Assembly (NCBI RefSeq): GCF_014205835.1
Contig: NZ_JACHCQ010000010.1
Coordinates: 62,001 to 126,000 of the forward strand
Direction: 5' to 3'
Length of the DNA stretch: 64,000 bases
DNA from: Pedobacter sp. AK013
Lineage (GTDB): Bacteria > Bacteroidota > Bacteroidia > Sphingobacteriales > Sphingobacteriaceae
Below, piece after piece: positions 33,542 through 42,778 of this stretch. The first letter of the stretch is position 1. Each line of letters opens with the position of its first letter. The position numbers and the translations under genes were made by a program. Below the pieces are notes generated by a model that saw nothing but the letters and a program-made list of their open reading frames with translations, did not search any database and had not been told where the DNA came from.

Positions 33542-35068
33542 CTATTTTTTGTAGCCATTTAACCTAAATAATAAGATGTTTTTGCAAATAACACCATTCC
33601 TGAAAACAGGTGCAATGGTTGGTGCTTTACAACTTTTAAATTGAGACTTAATAAAACTTATACTGTTTTCATCGTAAAGATTAGAAGGGACAATGTAATA
33701 TGCGTTATCGCCAAGAGATAATTTCTGTTTATTTTGGTTCGACCAGTAATACTGGTGAAGATCAAATATTTCTCCAATACCATAGGTATGCAAACCAGTT
33801 TTGGTGCAAACATAAAAATCTAAATGTGCTGCAGGAAACCACTTTGTAATCACAATGCTGCTGATTGTTTTATCCTTCTTTGATGAATGATCCACACGGT
33901 AAATAGAATCAATTATTCTGCCTGTTTCTTTCCAGCCATATAAATCTAAGGTGGGGTCGCCCGTACCTAAATGCATGGGGCCTTTTTGAGTTGAAAATGT
34001 GCCCTTGTAAAAATTAATTGCGATGAGGCCTGCACTTATTACGAACACGAAAAACAGCATACTAGCAGCAATAATGGCTTTTACTTTTGATAAGGTAAAA
34101 GACTCCAGTTTTAATGCTGAAAGGAATATTAAACAGCTATAGGCTGGGCCAGACCAATGCGGCAATGTATCTCTAAAAATTGAAAGAAAAACCAGCGTAG
34201 CAATAAGTGGTAGCGCACAATATAATAGCAGTTGTATTTCGCTTTTAAGATGGTGTTTGGTTTTGATGAAACTAAAAACTGCAATCCACGCCAGAAAAAA
34301 AACAATAGGATTATTGTAAAATATTTGGCCGCTAATTTCTCTGGCGAAAGCCAATGGATTTATGCCAGCGTGTAACAGGCTAACCCGGTTACTATGGTAG
34401 GTATAGGTGATGAAATGGTGTTGGATATTCCAGATGATGAATGGAGATACTATAATTAAACTAATTAAGGCCGAAACATACATACCGCTCTGCAGCATCA
34501 ATTTTCTATTGCTAAACAGCGCAAACAGTGCAACGGCTACCCATAAGTAGATACCATGGATCTTACACATCATACAAAGGCCTGTTGCCACCCCGAACCA
34601 GCACCAGAGACTTAATGTGGGTAGACCCTGGCGAACAGATTTGGTAATTTTAAGCAACAAAAAGATGCTCCATAACCAGAAAACCATTTGAGGGCTATCT
34701 GGCAAAATAAACGTCCCGGCAATAATGCTGCAGTAAAAAGACGAAGAATAAAGCAAAACAGCCAACCAGCCTACACGGTTATTAAGGAGTAATTTACCAA
34801 TTTTATATACAATTACTGTACCTATCGTGGATGATATTATGGCGCCTAGCCGAACCGCTAATTCGTTATGGATATACAAATTTGCAGTTGTTGTTCTAAT
34901 TAACCACGCCACAAATGGAGGATGATCAAAATAATTCCACTCCAGATTTAAAGCATATGTCCAGTAATATACCTCGTCATTTCCAAGGGCCATTGTTGAG
35001 GCTATAATCAGTTTGATCACGGTCATCACCATGATAAAAAGCCAAAGTTTAACCGGAATTTGTTTCAC
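33542..35068 (-). CDS. ArnT-like glycosyltransferase family 39
   Basis: A 508-aa polytopic membrane protein (about 10-12 helices) of the GT39/ArnT PMT_2 type. The diagnostic early periplasmic loop DEVYYWTYALNLEWNYFDHPPFVAWLIR near residues 31-58 carries the catalytic Asp/Glu. It transfers sugars from polyprenyl-phosphate carriers to lipids or proteins. The start is a GTG at 35068 directly abutting the stop of the PAP2 gene, so the two form an operon, consistent with lipid A or polyprenyl-phosphate handling. Donor and acceptor unknown. Confidence 0.88.
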   Translation of the reverse strand: MKQIPVKLWLFIMVMTVIKLIIASTMALGNDEVYYWTYALNLEWNYFDHPPFVAWLIRTTTANLYIHNELAVRLGAIISSTIGTVIVYKIGKLLLNNRVGWLAVLLYSSSFYCSIIAGTFILPDSPQMVFWLWSIFLLLKITKSVRQGLPTLSLWCWFGVATGLCMMCKIHGIYLWVAVALFALFSNRKLMLQSGMYVSALISLIIVSPFIIWNIQHHFITYTYHSNRVSLLHAGINPLAFAREISGQIFYNNPIVFFLAWIAVFSFIKTKHHLKSEIQLLLYCALPLIATLVFLSIFRDTLPHWSGPAYSCLIFLSALKLESFTLSKVKAIIAASMLFFVFVISAGLIAINFYKGTFSTQKGPMHLGTGDPTLDLYGWKETGRIIDSIYRVDHSSKKDKTISSIVITKWFPAAHLDFYVCTKTGLHTYGIGEIFDLHQYYWSNQNKQKLSLGDNAYYIVPSNLYDENSISFIKSQFKSCKAPTIAPVFRNGVICKNILLFRLNGYKK

Positions 35069-35752
35069 TTAAATGAGATTAGCCTGATTGGCAATTTTAA
35101 GCTGTTTATATCTTCTGTTAAGCTTTGCCGATCTGAAAAGTTTAAGGTCGTATACCTGATGATAGCTCAAAATTGCGCAGATTATACCGGCGATTGCACC
35201 AAAAATTACATCAATAAGAAAATGTTGTGCCAGGTATATGCGTGAATAACCGATTAAAAGAGCGAAAAATAAACAATAAGAAGAGATTTTCTTTTTCCTG
35301 AAAACCAAAACCAACACTGTCGCCAGGGCAAAAGCAGATGCGGTATGACCTGAAGGAAAAGAATTTTGACCATGCATATTAACCCCTTCAACAAAATGAG
35401 TATACTGAAATGAAGTCTGTTCAAAAAAATATTTTGGCCGTGGCATGTGAAAAATTCTTTTAGCAACCTGAACAAGTAGTCCTGAATAAATATAAGCGAG
35501 TGCTAAAGTAAAGGCTTTTTTCTTTTTCCGAAGTGCTAGCAGAATAGCCGCCGCCAGGATGCTGATTAAACCATCTCCGAAATTAGTAACATACTTAAAA
35601 AAAATATCTAGCCAGGCTGGATGAAACCGGTTAAAAATGAGGAATCCATCTGTTTTGGAAAAGCTAAAATTAAAAATAAGTGCCAACAGAAGTATTGACA
35701 TTGCAGTAAAGAAATAGTAATTGAGTTCGGTCAATCTTTTTATCGTGCGCAT
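35069..35752 (-). CDS. PAP2-family membrane phosphatase
   Basis: A 227-aa membrane phosphatase with about six helices. All three PAP2 motifs are visible: KRIFHMPRP near 103, PSGHTASAF near 135 and SRIYLAQHFLIDV near 170. It could dephosphorylate undecaprenyl diphosphate or lipid A. Directly coupled to the GT39 gene downstream, which uses polyprenyl-phosphate sugars. Family sure, substrate inferred. Confidence 0.92.
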   Translation of the reverse strand: MRTIKRLTELNYYFFTAMSILLLALIFNFSFSKTDGFLIFNRFHPAWLDIFFKYVTNFGDGLISILAAAILLALRKKKKAFTLALAYIYSGLLVQVAKRIFHMPRPKYFFEQTSFQYTHFVEGVNMHGQNSFPSGHTASAFALATVLVLVFRKKKISSYCLFFALLIGYSRIYLAQHFLIDVIFGAIAGIICAILSYHQVYDLKLFRSAKLNRRYKQLKIANQANLI

Positions 35753-36008
35753 GCCCGGGTTTTTAACGCAAAACTATTAGCTATATATCATCTGAAAGTT
35801 AAGACAACGTCATGTTTATGTCATTCCGCTAAATTTTAGAATTAATTATCAATCTGCATGTTGATTGAATTAAGCTCAATTACCAGCGCAAGGGAAGTGA
35901 TTACATGAAAGGAAGCCCTTTGTTAACATTTCTTAATAAGTTAATATGAAAACGCTGATAAGTTAAAATGCTTTGTCTTGCTTTGCGGCAAAAGATTAAT
36001 AATTGATT

Positions 36009-36239
36009 ATGCAAAACAGTCAGGTAAAGATTAGCCCAGATCTACAACAGTTTATTGATAAGTTTGAGCCCAGCAAATTTAAACTAATGTCTCGCGGGAT
36101 AGAAATCAGGGGGATAAACGATATACAAAGGAATATTGCTCAAGCAAGAGAAATTATAGAAAGATTAAAACTTCGTTTAATTGTTTCGCATAATGCAGAA
36201 ATGCTTAGTTACCGTGGTTTTGAAGTAAATAACTTTTAA
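36009..36239 (+). CDS. Small hypothetical protein
   Basis: About 76 aa from the ATG at 36009 (an in-frame TTG lies six bases earlier). Not recognised. A polar N-terminus (SPDLQQFIDKFEPSKF) is followed by a long charged helix (NIAQAREIIERLKLRLIV). No membrane segment. Stands alone between divergent and convergent neighbours. Confidence 0.45.
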   Translation: MQNSQVKISPDLQQFIDKFEPSKFKLMSRGIEIRGINDIQRNIAQAREIIERLKLRLIVSHNAEMLSYRGFEVNNF

Positions 36240-36316
36240 GTCACTAAAAAGGTCATTGTTTTAATACGATGAACTAGGTCAAAAAGAAGAAATGTATGTG
36301 GCTGTGAAATAAAACA

Positions 36317-36442
36317 GGCTGTATCATATTGTTGTGCTGAGTTTGTTAAATTATTTGCTTAAATTTCTGATATATAGATGTTTGCTATTATATCGAAGCT
36401 CAAGGCGACAAATTCGAATAAAATTACAAATATGATACAGCC
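36317..36442. mobile_element. MITE-like element with 14-bp terminal inverted repeats
   Basis: GGCTGTATCATATT at 36317-36330 and its exact complement AATATGATACAGCC at 36429-36442 bound 126 bases with no ORF. The ends look like insertion-sequence termini, so a non-autonomous miniature element is likely. No clear target duplication is seen. The right end is 10 bases past the stop of the M60 peptidase gene, so it could also form that gene's 3' hairpin. Confidence 0.5.
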
Positions 36443-36451
36443 CGTAAATTG

Positions 36452-38275
36452 TTAATTGTATAAACCTAACTCTGCCAGAGATGCAAACTGCAGACCATCT
36501 TGTGCTGAATTCATAATTACCTTAAGGTATCTTAAAGTTTTGGTGCTGCCAAAGGCAAAATATTGTACGCCGTCAGTATTTTGAGCTACATAATTGTTTA
36601 CCGATGTGAAATTTATATTATCAGTACTTGTTAAAACCTGAAAGTTTTTAATTGCCCGGCTCAATCCGCTTCTTTGTACTAAACTTAAGCCATTAGCCGA
36701 TTTTGAGGCTCCCAGATCAATAACAACCTGATGCGGATAACTTGTTGCAGAAGTGGTCCAGCGTGAATGCCAGAATGTACTATAACTACCATCAATTAAA
36801 GTAGCGGCTCTGCCATTAATAGTACCCTCGCCACTGGTTTCTTCAGAGCTGAAAGAATTGATGCTCCATCCTGTTTTACTTAATTCTGTTAATGGTGCAA
36901 CATTGTCTTGCAGGGTAGAAGGGTCTGTGCTTGGTGCAGGTAAACCCAAAGCGGCCATATCGGCATATATTTGAGTAGTAGCTGCTGCAGTAGATAAATT
37001 TAACCCCCACTTTTGGAAGAAATTACTTAAGTTTTTTCCCGATATATTACAGGCGGCTAGCATGAAATAACGCATCTTGGCATCGTCATTAGCTAAAGTT
37101 GGATTTTCAACACGCATATTTTTAGCCAGGGTTTTATAAAAGTTATCGCCATAGGCCAAAGTTAATTGTTGGAACATGCAAAGCCTGATAAACAAATCGG
37201 TTAAAGGATTGGCATAACTTGTTGACCCGTTATAATCTTTGGTTCCAGCAGCTTTTCCCAAATAGGTAAAAGCTTTTGGCCAAACCCCATCATTTACCAA
37301 CCTATTGATTGATGGAGTAAGTGTACGTTGTACATATAAACTGTAAAGATTTACCGAAACTTCGCCCAGGGCACCCCAGCGCCACATCATTTGGTGTTGA
37401 TGGCCGAGTTCGTGCCATACTCCCCAACCATTAGTACCCACTGCGCTTAATGTTAAAATGGCATTCACATCCGAGGTGATATAAGCGGTGCGATAATCAT
37501 AAGCGAAAAAATAATAGGCTGGATCTTCATGCTGTGTTAAAAGATAGGTATGTACATTTTTTGCATGAGCAGGCAACGAGTTGTCTAAGCCATTCAAATC
37601 ATCTTCTAGCGCAATAATCTGTGTAATTTTATTCAATATGGCACTCTGATCTTCTGACTGGTACTGTATGGCCTTAGTTCTGGATACGACAATAAAACAA
37701 TTTGCGCCCTCCAAAACAACATCAGGAGTGGTATAGGTTTGTAATTGATTAATCCAGTCTGAATTTGTAGTTACACCAACTTTGTAATAAGGCGCATATT
37801 GGTAGCCGCTATTAAAAGTTATTTTAGCAGTTGATCCGGTAGTTGAGTTAGTGTATCTGATCCATAATAAACCTCCTACAGCATTGGTAATGGTATTGGT
37901 ACCTGCTGTTAGCTGCACCACTGTGGGCTGAGTGTTCCAAGTGCCATATCTGGAGTAGGTACCAATTAATAATTTCGGCAAGCGGGTTCCTGCAGTTTGT
38001 TCTACGGTGATATCTAAAGTAGCACCAGGAGCCATATATAAACCAGTTGCTGTAAAATCGGTTAAATAGTATCCATTTTTTAAGCGGTCTCTTTCAATTG
38101 ATGCATTGATTTTTTCAGTAACATTAAAAATATTGGTTTGAGTGAGGGACTGTACACTGGCACCACTCATGGTTTTTTTACTGTTTAGAACTTCATCTTG
38201 TAATACAGTCGCTTTTTTACAGGCTGAAAGGCTTACAATGGCCGAAACAGATAAGAGTAATAGTTTCTTTTTCAT
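36452..38275 (-). CDS. M60-family (enhancin-like) peptidase lipoprotein with discoidin domain
   Basis: About 607 aa from the ATG at 38275; the longer frame adds 16 residues before a good signal. Residues 1-19 (MKKKLLLLSVSAIVSLSAC) are a lipoprotein signal. The metallopeptidase motif HELGHQHQMMWRWGALGE near residue 300 fits HExxH followed by Glu. The C-terminal 150 residues form an F5/8 type C (discoidin) domain (DGSYSTFWHSRW, QVVIDLGASKSANGLSLVQR), which binds sugars. M60 enzymes cleave mucin-type glycoproteins. Surface anchoring and glycoprotein degradation are inferred. Confidence 0.9.
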   Translation of the reverse strand: MKKKLLLLSVSAIVSLSACKKATVLQDEVLNSKKTMSGASVQSLTQTNIFNVTEKINASIERDRLKNGYYLTDFTATGLYMAPGATLDITVEQTAGTRLPKLLIGTYSRYGTWNTQPTVVQLTAGTNTITNAVGGLLWIRYTNSTTGSTAKITFNSGYQYAPYYKVGVTTNSDWINQLQTYTTPDVVLEGANCFIVVSRTKAIQYQSEDQSAILNKITQIIALEDDLNGLDNSLPAHAKNVHTYLLTQHEDPAYYFFAYDYRTAYITSDVNAILTLSAVGTNGWGVWHELGHQHQMMWRWGALGEVSVNLYSLYVQRTLTPSINRLVNDGVWPKAFTYLGKAAGTKDYNGSTSYANPLTDLFIRLCMFQQLTLAYGDNFYKTLAKNMRVENPTLANDDAKMRYFMLAACNISGKNLSNFFQKWGLNLSTAAATTQIYADMAALGLPAPSTDPSTLQDNVAPLTELSKTGWSINSFSSEETSGEGTINGRAATLIDGSYSTFWHSRWTTSATSYPHQVVIDLGASKSANGLSLVQRSGLSRAIKNFQVLTSTDNINFTSVNNYVAQNTDGVQYFAFGSTKTLRYLKVIMNSAQDGLQFASLAELGLYN

Positions 38276-38668
38276 TTTTTTGGTTTTTGTGAATATTTGG
38301 TATAGGTAACCATATTCCAACAATGGATTATGGTGGTCGTTAGTTCCGTAATGTTAATTAGCCGGTTTTAATTTAATACAAATACAGATGGTTGTAGTCT
38401 GTTTAAAATGTCAATACAATGTATTCATAATTACATTGATATAAAAGAATAAAGACTGCGCAAACGTTTGATTTGTTGTGCTTTACGGTAATAAACATAT
38501 TTTTTATATGAAAACTGATCTTTATTGTCAGTTTGAAGGTGGGTAGTGTGGAATGGAAAACTTTGGTTATTGATAAACATTTGGTACGTGTTTCAGATAC
38601 TTATCACGCCATCATGAACAAAAAAATACAATTTTATTTAATCTGATATGTTTCTGCTAAATTATGAA
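38276..38668. other. Intergenic region without a gene
   Basis: A 393-base AT-rich gap holding the promoter region of the M60 gene. No ORF, hairpin terminator or RNA gene was recognised. Confidence 0.5.
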
Positions 38669-39739
38669 TCAACGAGCCTCTACCAGATTGATTGTAATTA
38701 GCACTTCAAAATAATTACCTTTCGGTCCGGAAGAGATCTCTGCCTTGTCTGCATAGGTATGAAGCAATCTTTGCCGGATATTTTCAAGGCCCGTATGGAA
38801 ACCTGTATCGTTAAGGCCTGTATTAATCAGGTTGCTTGTTTGAATGCTAAACAGCCCTTTCTGCAGTTTTACTATAATCTTTCCAGGGTCTTCTGGTTGG
38901 CTCAGGTTACCATGTTTAACCATATTTTCGATTAGGGTAAGTAAAAGTAATGGAATTACCTCGGTCGATTCGGTTTTCCGGTCATAACTAAAATCTATAA
39001 ATAAGTCGGGCTGCTTTATTCTGCTAAGCAGAAGAAGGTTTTCGACTTGGCGGATCTCTGCTTCCAGAGGCATAATTTCCGGACCATGTTCACATTCCAG
39101 CGCGTAACGCATCAGTTTTGAAAGGTATCTCACGGCTTCTGCAGCCCGGGGTTCACTTTTATGTGTACTGTTATATATGTAGGTTAAGGTATTAAACATG
39201 AAATGAGGATTAATTTGTGCTTTGAGGTAGGCATTTTTAGCATTAGCCAGTTCAAGTGTTGTTTGCTTTTGCTTCAACATTTCTTCAATGGCTTCTTTTT
39301 CCAACTCTACTGTTCGATGTTTCTGCTGGATATAACTTTTAATAAAATAATAAGCTGTTGAAAAGAGCAGGAAATAAATTCCCCGCCATACTGTTAAAAA
39401 CATATGCTTCCAGTCTATAACCGGATGTTTACCAATAGAAAGTATCATGGTTTTTGAAAAGAAACGATCTGCAAGGTATGCGATAACAGTATGCAAACAT
39501 AATTCAAGTAATGTAAATATAACTATGCTTAAATAAGCAGGTTTTTGCGGTTTCAGACCTCTTGTCAGTACCAGTTCAGCATGAATATAAAAGAGTGTTA
39601 TATTGATGATGTAATGAATGAAGTAGTTTAATATATCGGCGTTTATATCAAGGATCAGCGAAACAATTACATGTTCATAAAGAATAAAGATAGCCCATGC
39701 AATAATATGCCAACGGTAATTTTTTAACCAGTTTTTCAT
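38669..39739 (-). CDS. LytS-type sensor histidine kinase
   Basis: A 356-aa kinase of the HisKA_7/LytS (PF06580) class. Four membrane helices occupy residues 10-140, then a short coiled-coil linker, then the phosphoacceptor motif LKAQINPHFMFNTLTYIYN near 175 and an ATPase domain with LIENMVKHGNLS near 270 and TGLENIRQRL near 325. It has no large periplasmic sensor, so the membrane part senses the signal. It is 247 bases downstream of its LytTR regulator, on the same strand. Confidence 0.92.
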   Translation of the reverse strand: MKNWLKNYRWHIIAWAIFILYEHVIVSLILDINADILNYFIHYIINITLFYIHAELVLTRGLKPQKPAYLSIVIFTLLELCLHTVIAYLADRFFSKTMILSIGKHPVIDWKHMFLTVWRGIYFLLFSTAYYFIKSYIQQKHRTVELEKEAIEEMLKQKQTTLELANAKNAYLKAQINPHFMFNTLTYIYNSTHKSEPRAAEAVRYLSKLMRYALECEHGPEIMPLEAEIRQVENLLLLSRIKQPDLFIDFSYDRKTESTEVIPLLLLTLIENMVKHGNLSQPEDPGKIIVKLQKGLFSIQTSNLINTGLNDTGFHTGLENIRQRLLHTYADKAEISSGPKGNYFEVLITINLVEAR

Positions 39740-39986
39740 TTTGTTTTTGAGTTAAAATTTGGTTTCACAACAGTCAATAATTGCTTTGCGTAATGTAGTC
39801 TTTTAGGGATTTCGATGGCGCTAATTTTCGTTTATGAAAAGAATTATAGACTTAAAATCGACCCGGAAAACTGTATTTGTTTTCCGCTCACAAAGGGCGG
39901 CTGATATGCGCTCTCAAAAAACTGATCCAACAACTAGTACAGTTACAGCGATTACAACATTAACAACCCAATCAGGTTTGCAAGGG

Positions 39987-40733
39987 TCAATCCCTTAGTC
40001 GTTTTGAGACAAGGGTTTGGCTTTCTATATAATCCATAAAGGCCGCTTTGTATTGTGGGGTCATGAGCACTTCGTACTTTCCAAGATCGATTTTATGCCC
40101 ATTAATTTCCTTTACAAAGGTGGTGTTAATCATGTATGATTTGTGAACGCGATAGAAGTGTTCATTTTCCCGGAGTTTTTCTTCCATTTCCTTAATGGTC
40201 ATGTATACCGAATAATCATTTGTTGGCGTGTAAATGTGCACATGGTTATTTGAGCCCTGGAGATAAATGATGTCTTTTTTGAGTACTTTGGTCAGTCTGC
40301 CGCGTTCGCCGTTTGTGCGTAAGAAGAATGCTTCTTCATTTTCTTGAACAAGACGCTGGGTATCATAATACTCGGAAAGGACCTCGTTAACCACTTCTGC
40401 AAAATCTCCCATGTTGAAAGGTTTTAACAGATAATGTTTTGCCCTCACTTTGAAGGCATCTAGCGCAAATTCTGGATAGGAGGTAGTGAAAATAATGTTA
40501 TGCGATTTGTGCTTGAGATTATCAGCGAGCCGTAGGCCAGACATTGCTGGCATATCGATATCCAAAAAGATTAGCTGTTTATTGCTTTCAGTACTAATTT
40601 CGCTTAGGGCTTCTATCGGTTTTGTGAAGGTGCGGTGGATTTTTAATCTTGGCATTTCCGCAATATGGTCTTGTAAAATATTAATTGCGGTAGGATCATC
40701 ATCAATGATGATACATGAGATTGAGTTTTTCAT
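39987..40733 (-). CDS. LytTR-family response regulator
   Basis: A 248-aa regulator. Receiver domain residues 1-120 with acidic pocket DDDPT, phosphoacceptor Asp in LIFLDIDMPAMSG near 57 and Lys in LLKPFN near 107. C-terminal LytTR DNA-binding domain residues 145-245 (KVLKKDIIYLQGSNNHVHIYT, FYRVHKSYMINTTFVKEI). It pairs with the downstream kinase. A perfect 17-bp hairpin lies about 90-125 bases upstream of its start and may be an operator or upstream terminator. Confidence 0.93.
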   Translation of the reverse strand: MKNSISCIIIDDDPTAINILQDHIAEMPRLKIHRTFTKPIEALSEISTESNKQLIFLDIDMPAMSGLRLADNLKHKSHNIIFTTSYPEFALDAFKVRAKHYLLKPFNMGDFAEVVNEVLSEYYDTQRLVQENEEAFFLRTNGERGRLTKVLKKDIIYLQGSNNHVHIYTPTNDYSVYMTIKEMEEKLRENEHFYRVHKSYMINTTFVKEINGHKIDLGKYEVLMTPQYKAAFMDYIESQTLVSKRLRD

Positions 40734-40819
40734 TTAGATAGATTTAAGTAGATAAAGGCAATTTAATAAATTTATTCTTAAAAGGAATAGTGAAAAAGAT
40801 TAAGAATGTGATAGTTAAC

Positions 40820-40858
40820 TAATTTAATGTTAGCCAATAACTGGCTAACATTAAATTA
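40820..40858. promoter_or_regulatory. Perfect 17-bp palindrome upstream of the LytTR gene
   Basis: TAATTTAATGTTAGCCA (40820-40836), loop ATAAC, TGGCTAACATTAAATTA (40842-40858). No T-tract follows on either strand. It is 87 bases upstream of the response regulator start, at the edge of the gene-poor region. Confidence 0.5.
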
Positions 40859-41492
40859 ATAGTTGTTCATTACCGTTTTAGCGCCAAACTGTATTTGGAG
40901 CTCTTTCTGAAAAGCTTAGTTTTTTAGAAAAACAATAGAGGGGCAATGATGGAATATGGATATTATTCCTGGCTTGACCAGCAATCGTAATGCCGCTTTT
41001 GGTTGCATTAAGATTAGCTTCTTTAAGTATTGCTTGGATTCGCGGCTACGTTTTAAAAAGGATTGCTCTAAACAATTTGTTATTAAAAGGGTTAGAATTT
41101 TTCAAATATGTTGCAAGAAATAACAGGGCATAAGTTAGGATTTTCATAGCGCATAGTGGCAAAATTTTTTAACATAGTACAGGATTTCCTAATTCTTCCG
41201 TGATGTTTCACCGTCGGCAGTCGATTTTTTGGAACCAGCTATTGATAGAAGGAGTGATGCCTGATAGAAAAAGAAAACTTTGCGAAAATCAGCAGAGCGG
41301 ATTAGAAGGATTGAATATATTTTGCGTTAACACTTAGCATGCCAATAAGATCATTAGGCATTCCTGTTATATGTTTTTCTCCGCTTTTGATGATTTTATT
41401 TTAATGGTTTACGCTGTGTAATTTGTTATTTCCTCCTTTAATTGCCTATAGTCTTCATATTTGCTACTATGGTATTATTGTTAAGACTTATA
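40859..41492. other. Gene-poor stretch
   Basis: More than 600 bases with stops in all frames. No protein, RNA or repeat could be recognised. It begins the accessory stretch that runs to 44600. Confidence 0.5.
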
Positions 41493-41750
41493 CTATTCAA
41501 GCCCAGCGTTAAAGTCTATTCCAAAATTAAAATCAAGAAGTGCTGTTGGATGGATTTTTAAACCTATTGCCAATCTCATTATTGTAATAAAACTTGGGCT
41601 GGTTTCTCCATTTTCATATTTAATAATATCTCCGGTATTAACTCCACTTCTCTTATAAAATTCGCGATAAGAAAGTTTCTGTTTCTCCTTTAACGATTTT
41701 AAATGCTGACCGAATTTTTTCAGAATTATTTTTTCTTTCTCACTAATCAT
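41493..41750 (-). CDS. Helix-turn-helix (Cro/C1-type) regulator
   Basis: An 85-aa protein with a single HTH_3/XRE DNA-binding domain (FGQHLKSLKEKQKLSYREFYKRSGVNTGDIIKYENGETSPSFITIMRLAIGLKI), residues 12-66, and a short tail. The size and solo domain are typical of regulators carried by mobile or accessory regions. It lies alone in a gene-poor region next to two inverted-repeat elements. Target unknown. Confidence 0.85.
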   Translation of the reverse strand: MISEKEKIILKKFGQHLKSLKEKQKLSYREFYKRSGVNTGDIIKYENGETSPSFITIMRLAIGLKIHPTALLDFNFGIDFNAGLE

Positions 41751-41893
41751 TTCATTGCTAATAAAAATATAATTGGCAATGTCTTTTATATTTTATTTTA
41801 AATCGTCATGTAATTACTTGACAATAGGCTTTTTTTTATCTACATTTACGTAATAAAAAAATAAAACCAGTAAGGTAAAATTAAGAGTCTTGC

Positions 41894-42058
41894 AACCTCA
41901 AATCTCACGCCGTTGGAGCAAGACAGCAGATTTTATCCCATTTCTTATAGCGGAATTGCTATCTTTAGCTTTCCAAAATAAGAGTGGGCTTCTGCTGTAA
42001 TTCCATTTCAACGTAAGGCGTGAGAAACATTATGAGGTTATGGTTTGGGAAGCCCACT
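41894..42058. ncRNA. Nested multi-stem structured element
   Basis: Six nested inverted pairs in order: AACCTCA/TGAGGTT (41894/42033), CTCACGCC/GGCGTGAG (41904/42017), CGTTG/CAACG (41911/42009), CAGCAGA/TCTGCTG (41924/41991), CCCA/TGGG, and ATAGC/GCTAT with a 6-base loop at the tip (41947-41962). A competing exact 10-bp pair, AGTGGGCTTC (41983) with GAAGCCCACT (42049), would break the inner stems. No ORF. Structured RNA or single-stranded DNA recombination site; no known family recognised. Confidence 0.5.
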
Positions 42059-42419
42059 TTTCTCTCCGCCAAGACTTATACCTGTAGTATCTTTGTCTTC
42101 ATATCAGATTTTTCTTTGTTGTTTCGAAGCTGGATCGCTGTCTTCTAATCTCCTCGCATCTGAGCCAGATTTTCCATTTTACTAAAATCAGTTTGGTACA
42201 TAACATAATTGACAGATTGTTCTTTTCCCTAATCTGTTTCAAGAGCAAAGAAATTCATCTTTTAAACTTTATCAAGTTGCTGGTAGGGCAACCTCTAGCA
42301 GCCTCTTTATTTTTTGTTTTAAGGGAATAAAAGGCTCAGATCTGTTATATTTGAGCCATGAAATAAAAATTAATTACATATTGATATTGTAGCAATAGCT
42401 ATTTTACTGTTTTAGAAAA

Positions 42420-42542
42420 CCGCAAAACTTCAAAAGACACAGGAAAAAATAGATGGTTGCCTACGCTATGCGTGGGTGCCTGTTTATCTTGTGTCTGGGC
42501 ATTTTGCGGTGCCTCTAAAGCGGATATCGGGTTAACCCACGC
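42420..42542 (+). promoter_or_regulatory. Two-state hairpin before a small ORF
   Basis: Nested stems CCGCAAAA/TTTTGCGG (42420/42502), AGACACA/TGTGTCT (42435/42490) and GCCTACGC/GCGTGGGT around TAT (42459-42477, two G-U pairs). The arm GCGTGGGT can instead pair exactly with ACCCACGC at 42535-42542, ending five bases before the ATG at 42548. The two folds exclude each other, as in a translational switch. Confidence 0.45.
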
Positions 42543-42547
42543 TTTTT

Positions 42548-42778
42548 ATGGATAGTTTTTCCCAGTCAAATCATTTTCTCGTCAATCTGCCAATCGCAGA
42601 ACTTCCACTATCAGAAAATTTTAAGCTTAGAAGTAAACTAATGGGTTTTTTTACACTTCAGGATATTATTGGAACCCAACAAAAAGAATTACATGAACGG
42701 GATGATTATTCAGAACACTGGTATTTTGAATTTGTAGATTTTTTACGAAGGAAGGATTTGTTAAATCTTCTCGGTTAG
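42548..42778 (+). CDS. Small RNAP alpha-CTD-like protein
   Basis: A 76-aa protein. The segment from residue 18 (LPLSENFKLRSKLMGFFTLQDIIGTQQKELHERDDYSEHWYFEFVDFLRRKDLLNLL) follows the pattern of the RNA polymerase alpha C-terminal helix-hairpin-helix domain: N-x-L-x5-GF-TL-x-D-I-I, then a glycine-poor second hairpin. Such solo domains occur in Bacteroidota accessory regions. Assignment is by pattern and only moderate. Its stop overlaps the stop region of the convergent 383-aa gene by four bases. The two-state hairpin upstream may control its translation. Confidence 0.5.
   Translation: MDSFSQSNHFLVNLPIAELPLSENFKLRSKLMGFFTLQDIIGTQQKELHERDDYSEHWYFEFVDFLRRKDLLNLLG

Noticed and set aside
39906..39998. 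Short Thr-rich frame (30 codons, plus strand) between the LytTR gene and its kinase, a possible peptide signal
   Set aside because: It overlaps the 3' end of the regulator gene on the opposite strand, has no leader-like motif and no export or modification gene nearby.
41894..42058. attC-like integron recombination site
   Set aside because: The arms do not show the RYYYAAC/GTTRRRY core pair at the ends and no integron integrase is present; kept only as an unclassified structured element.
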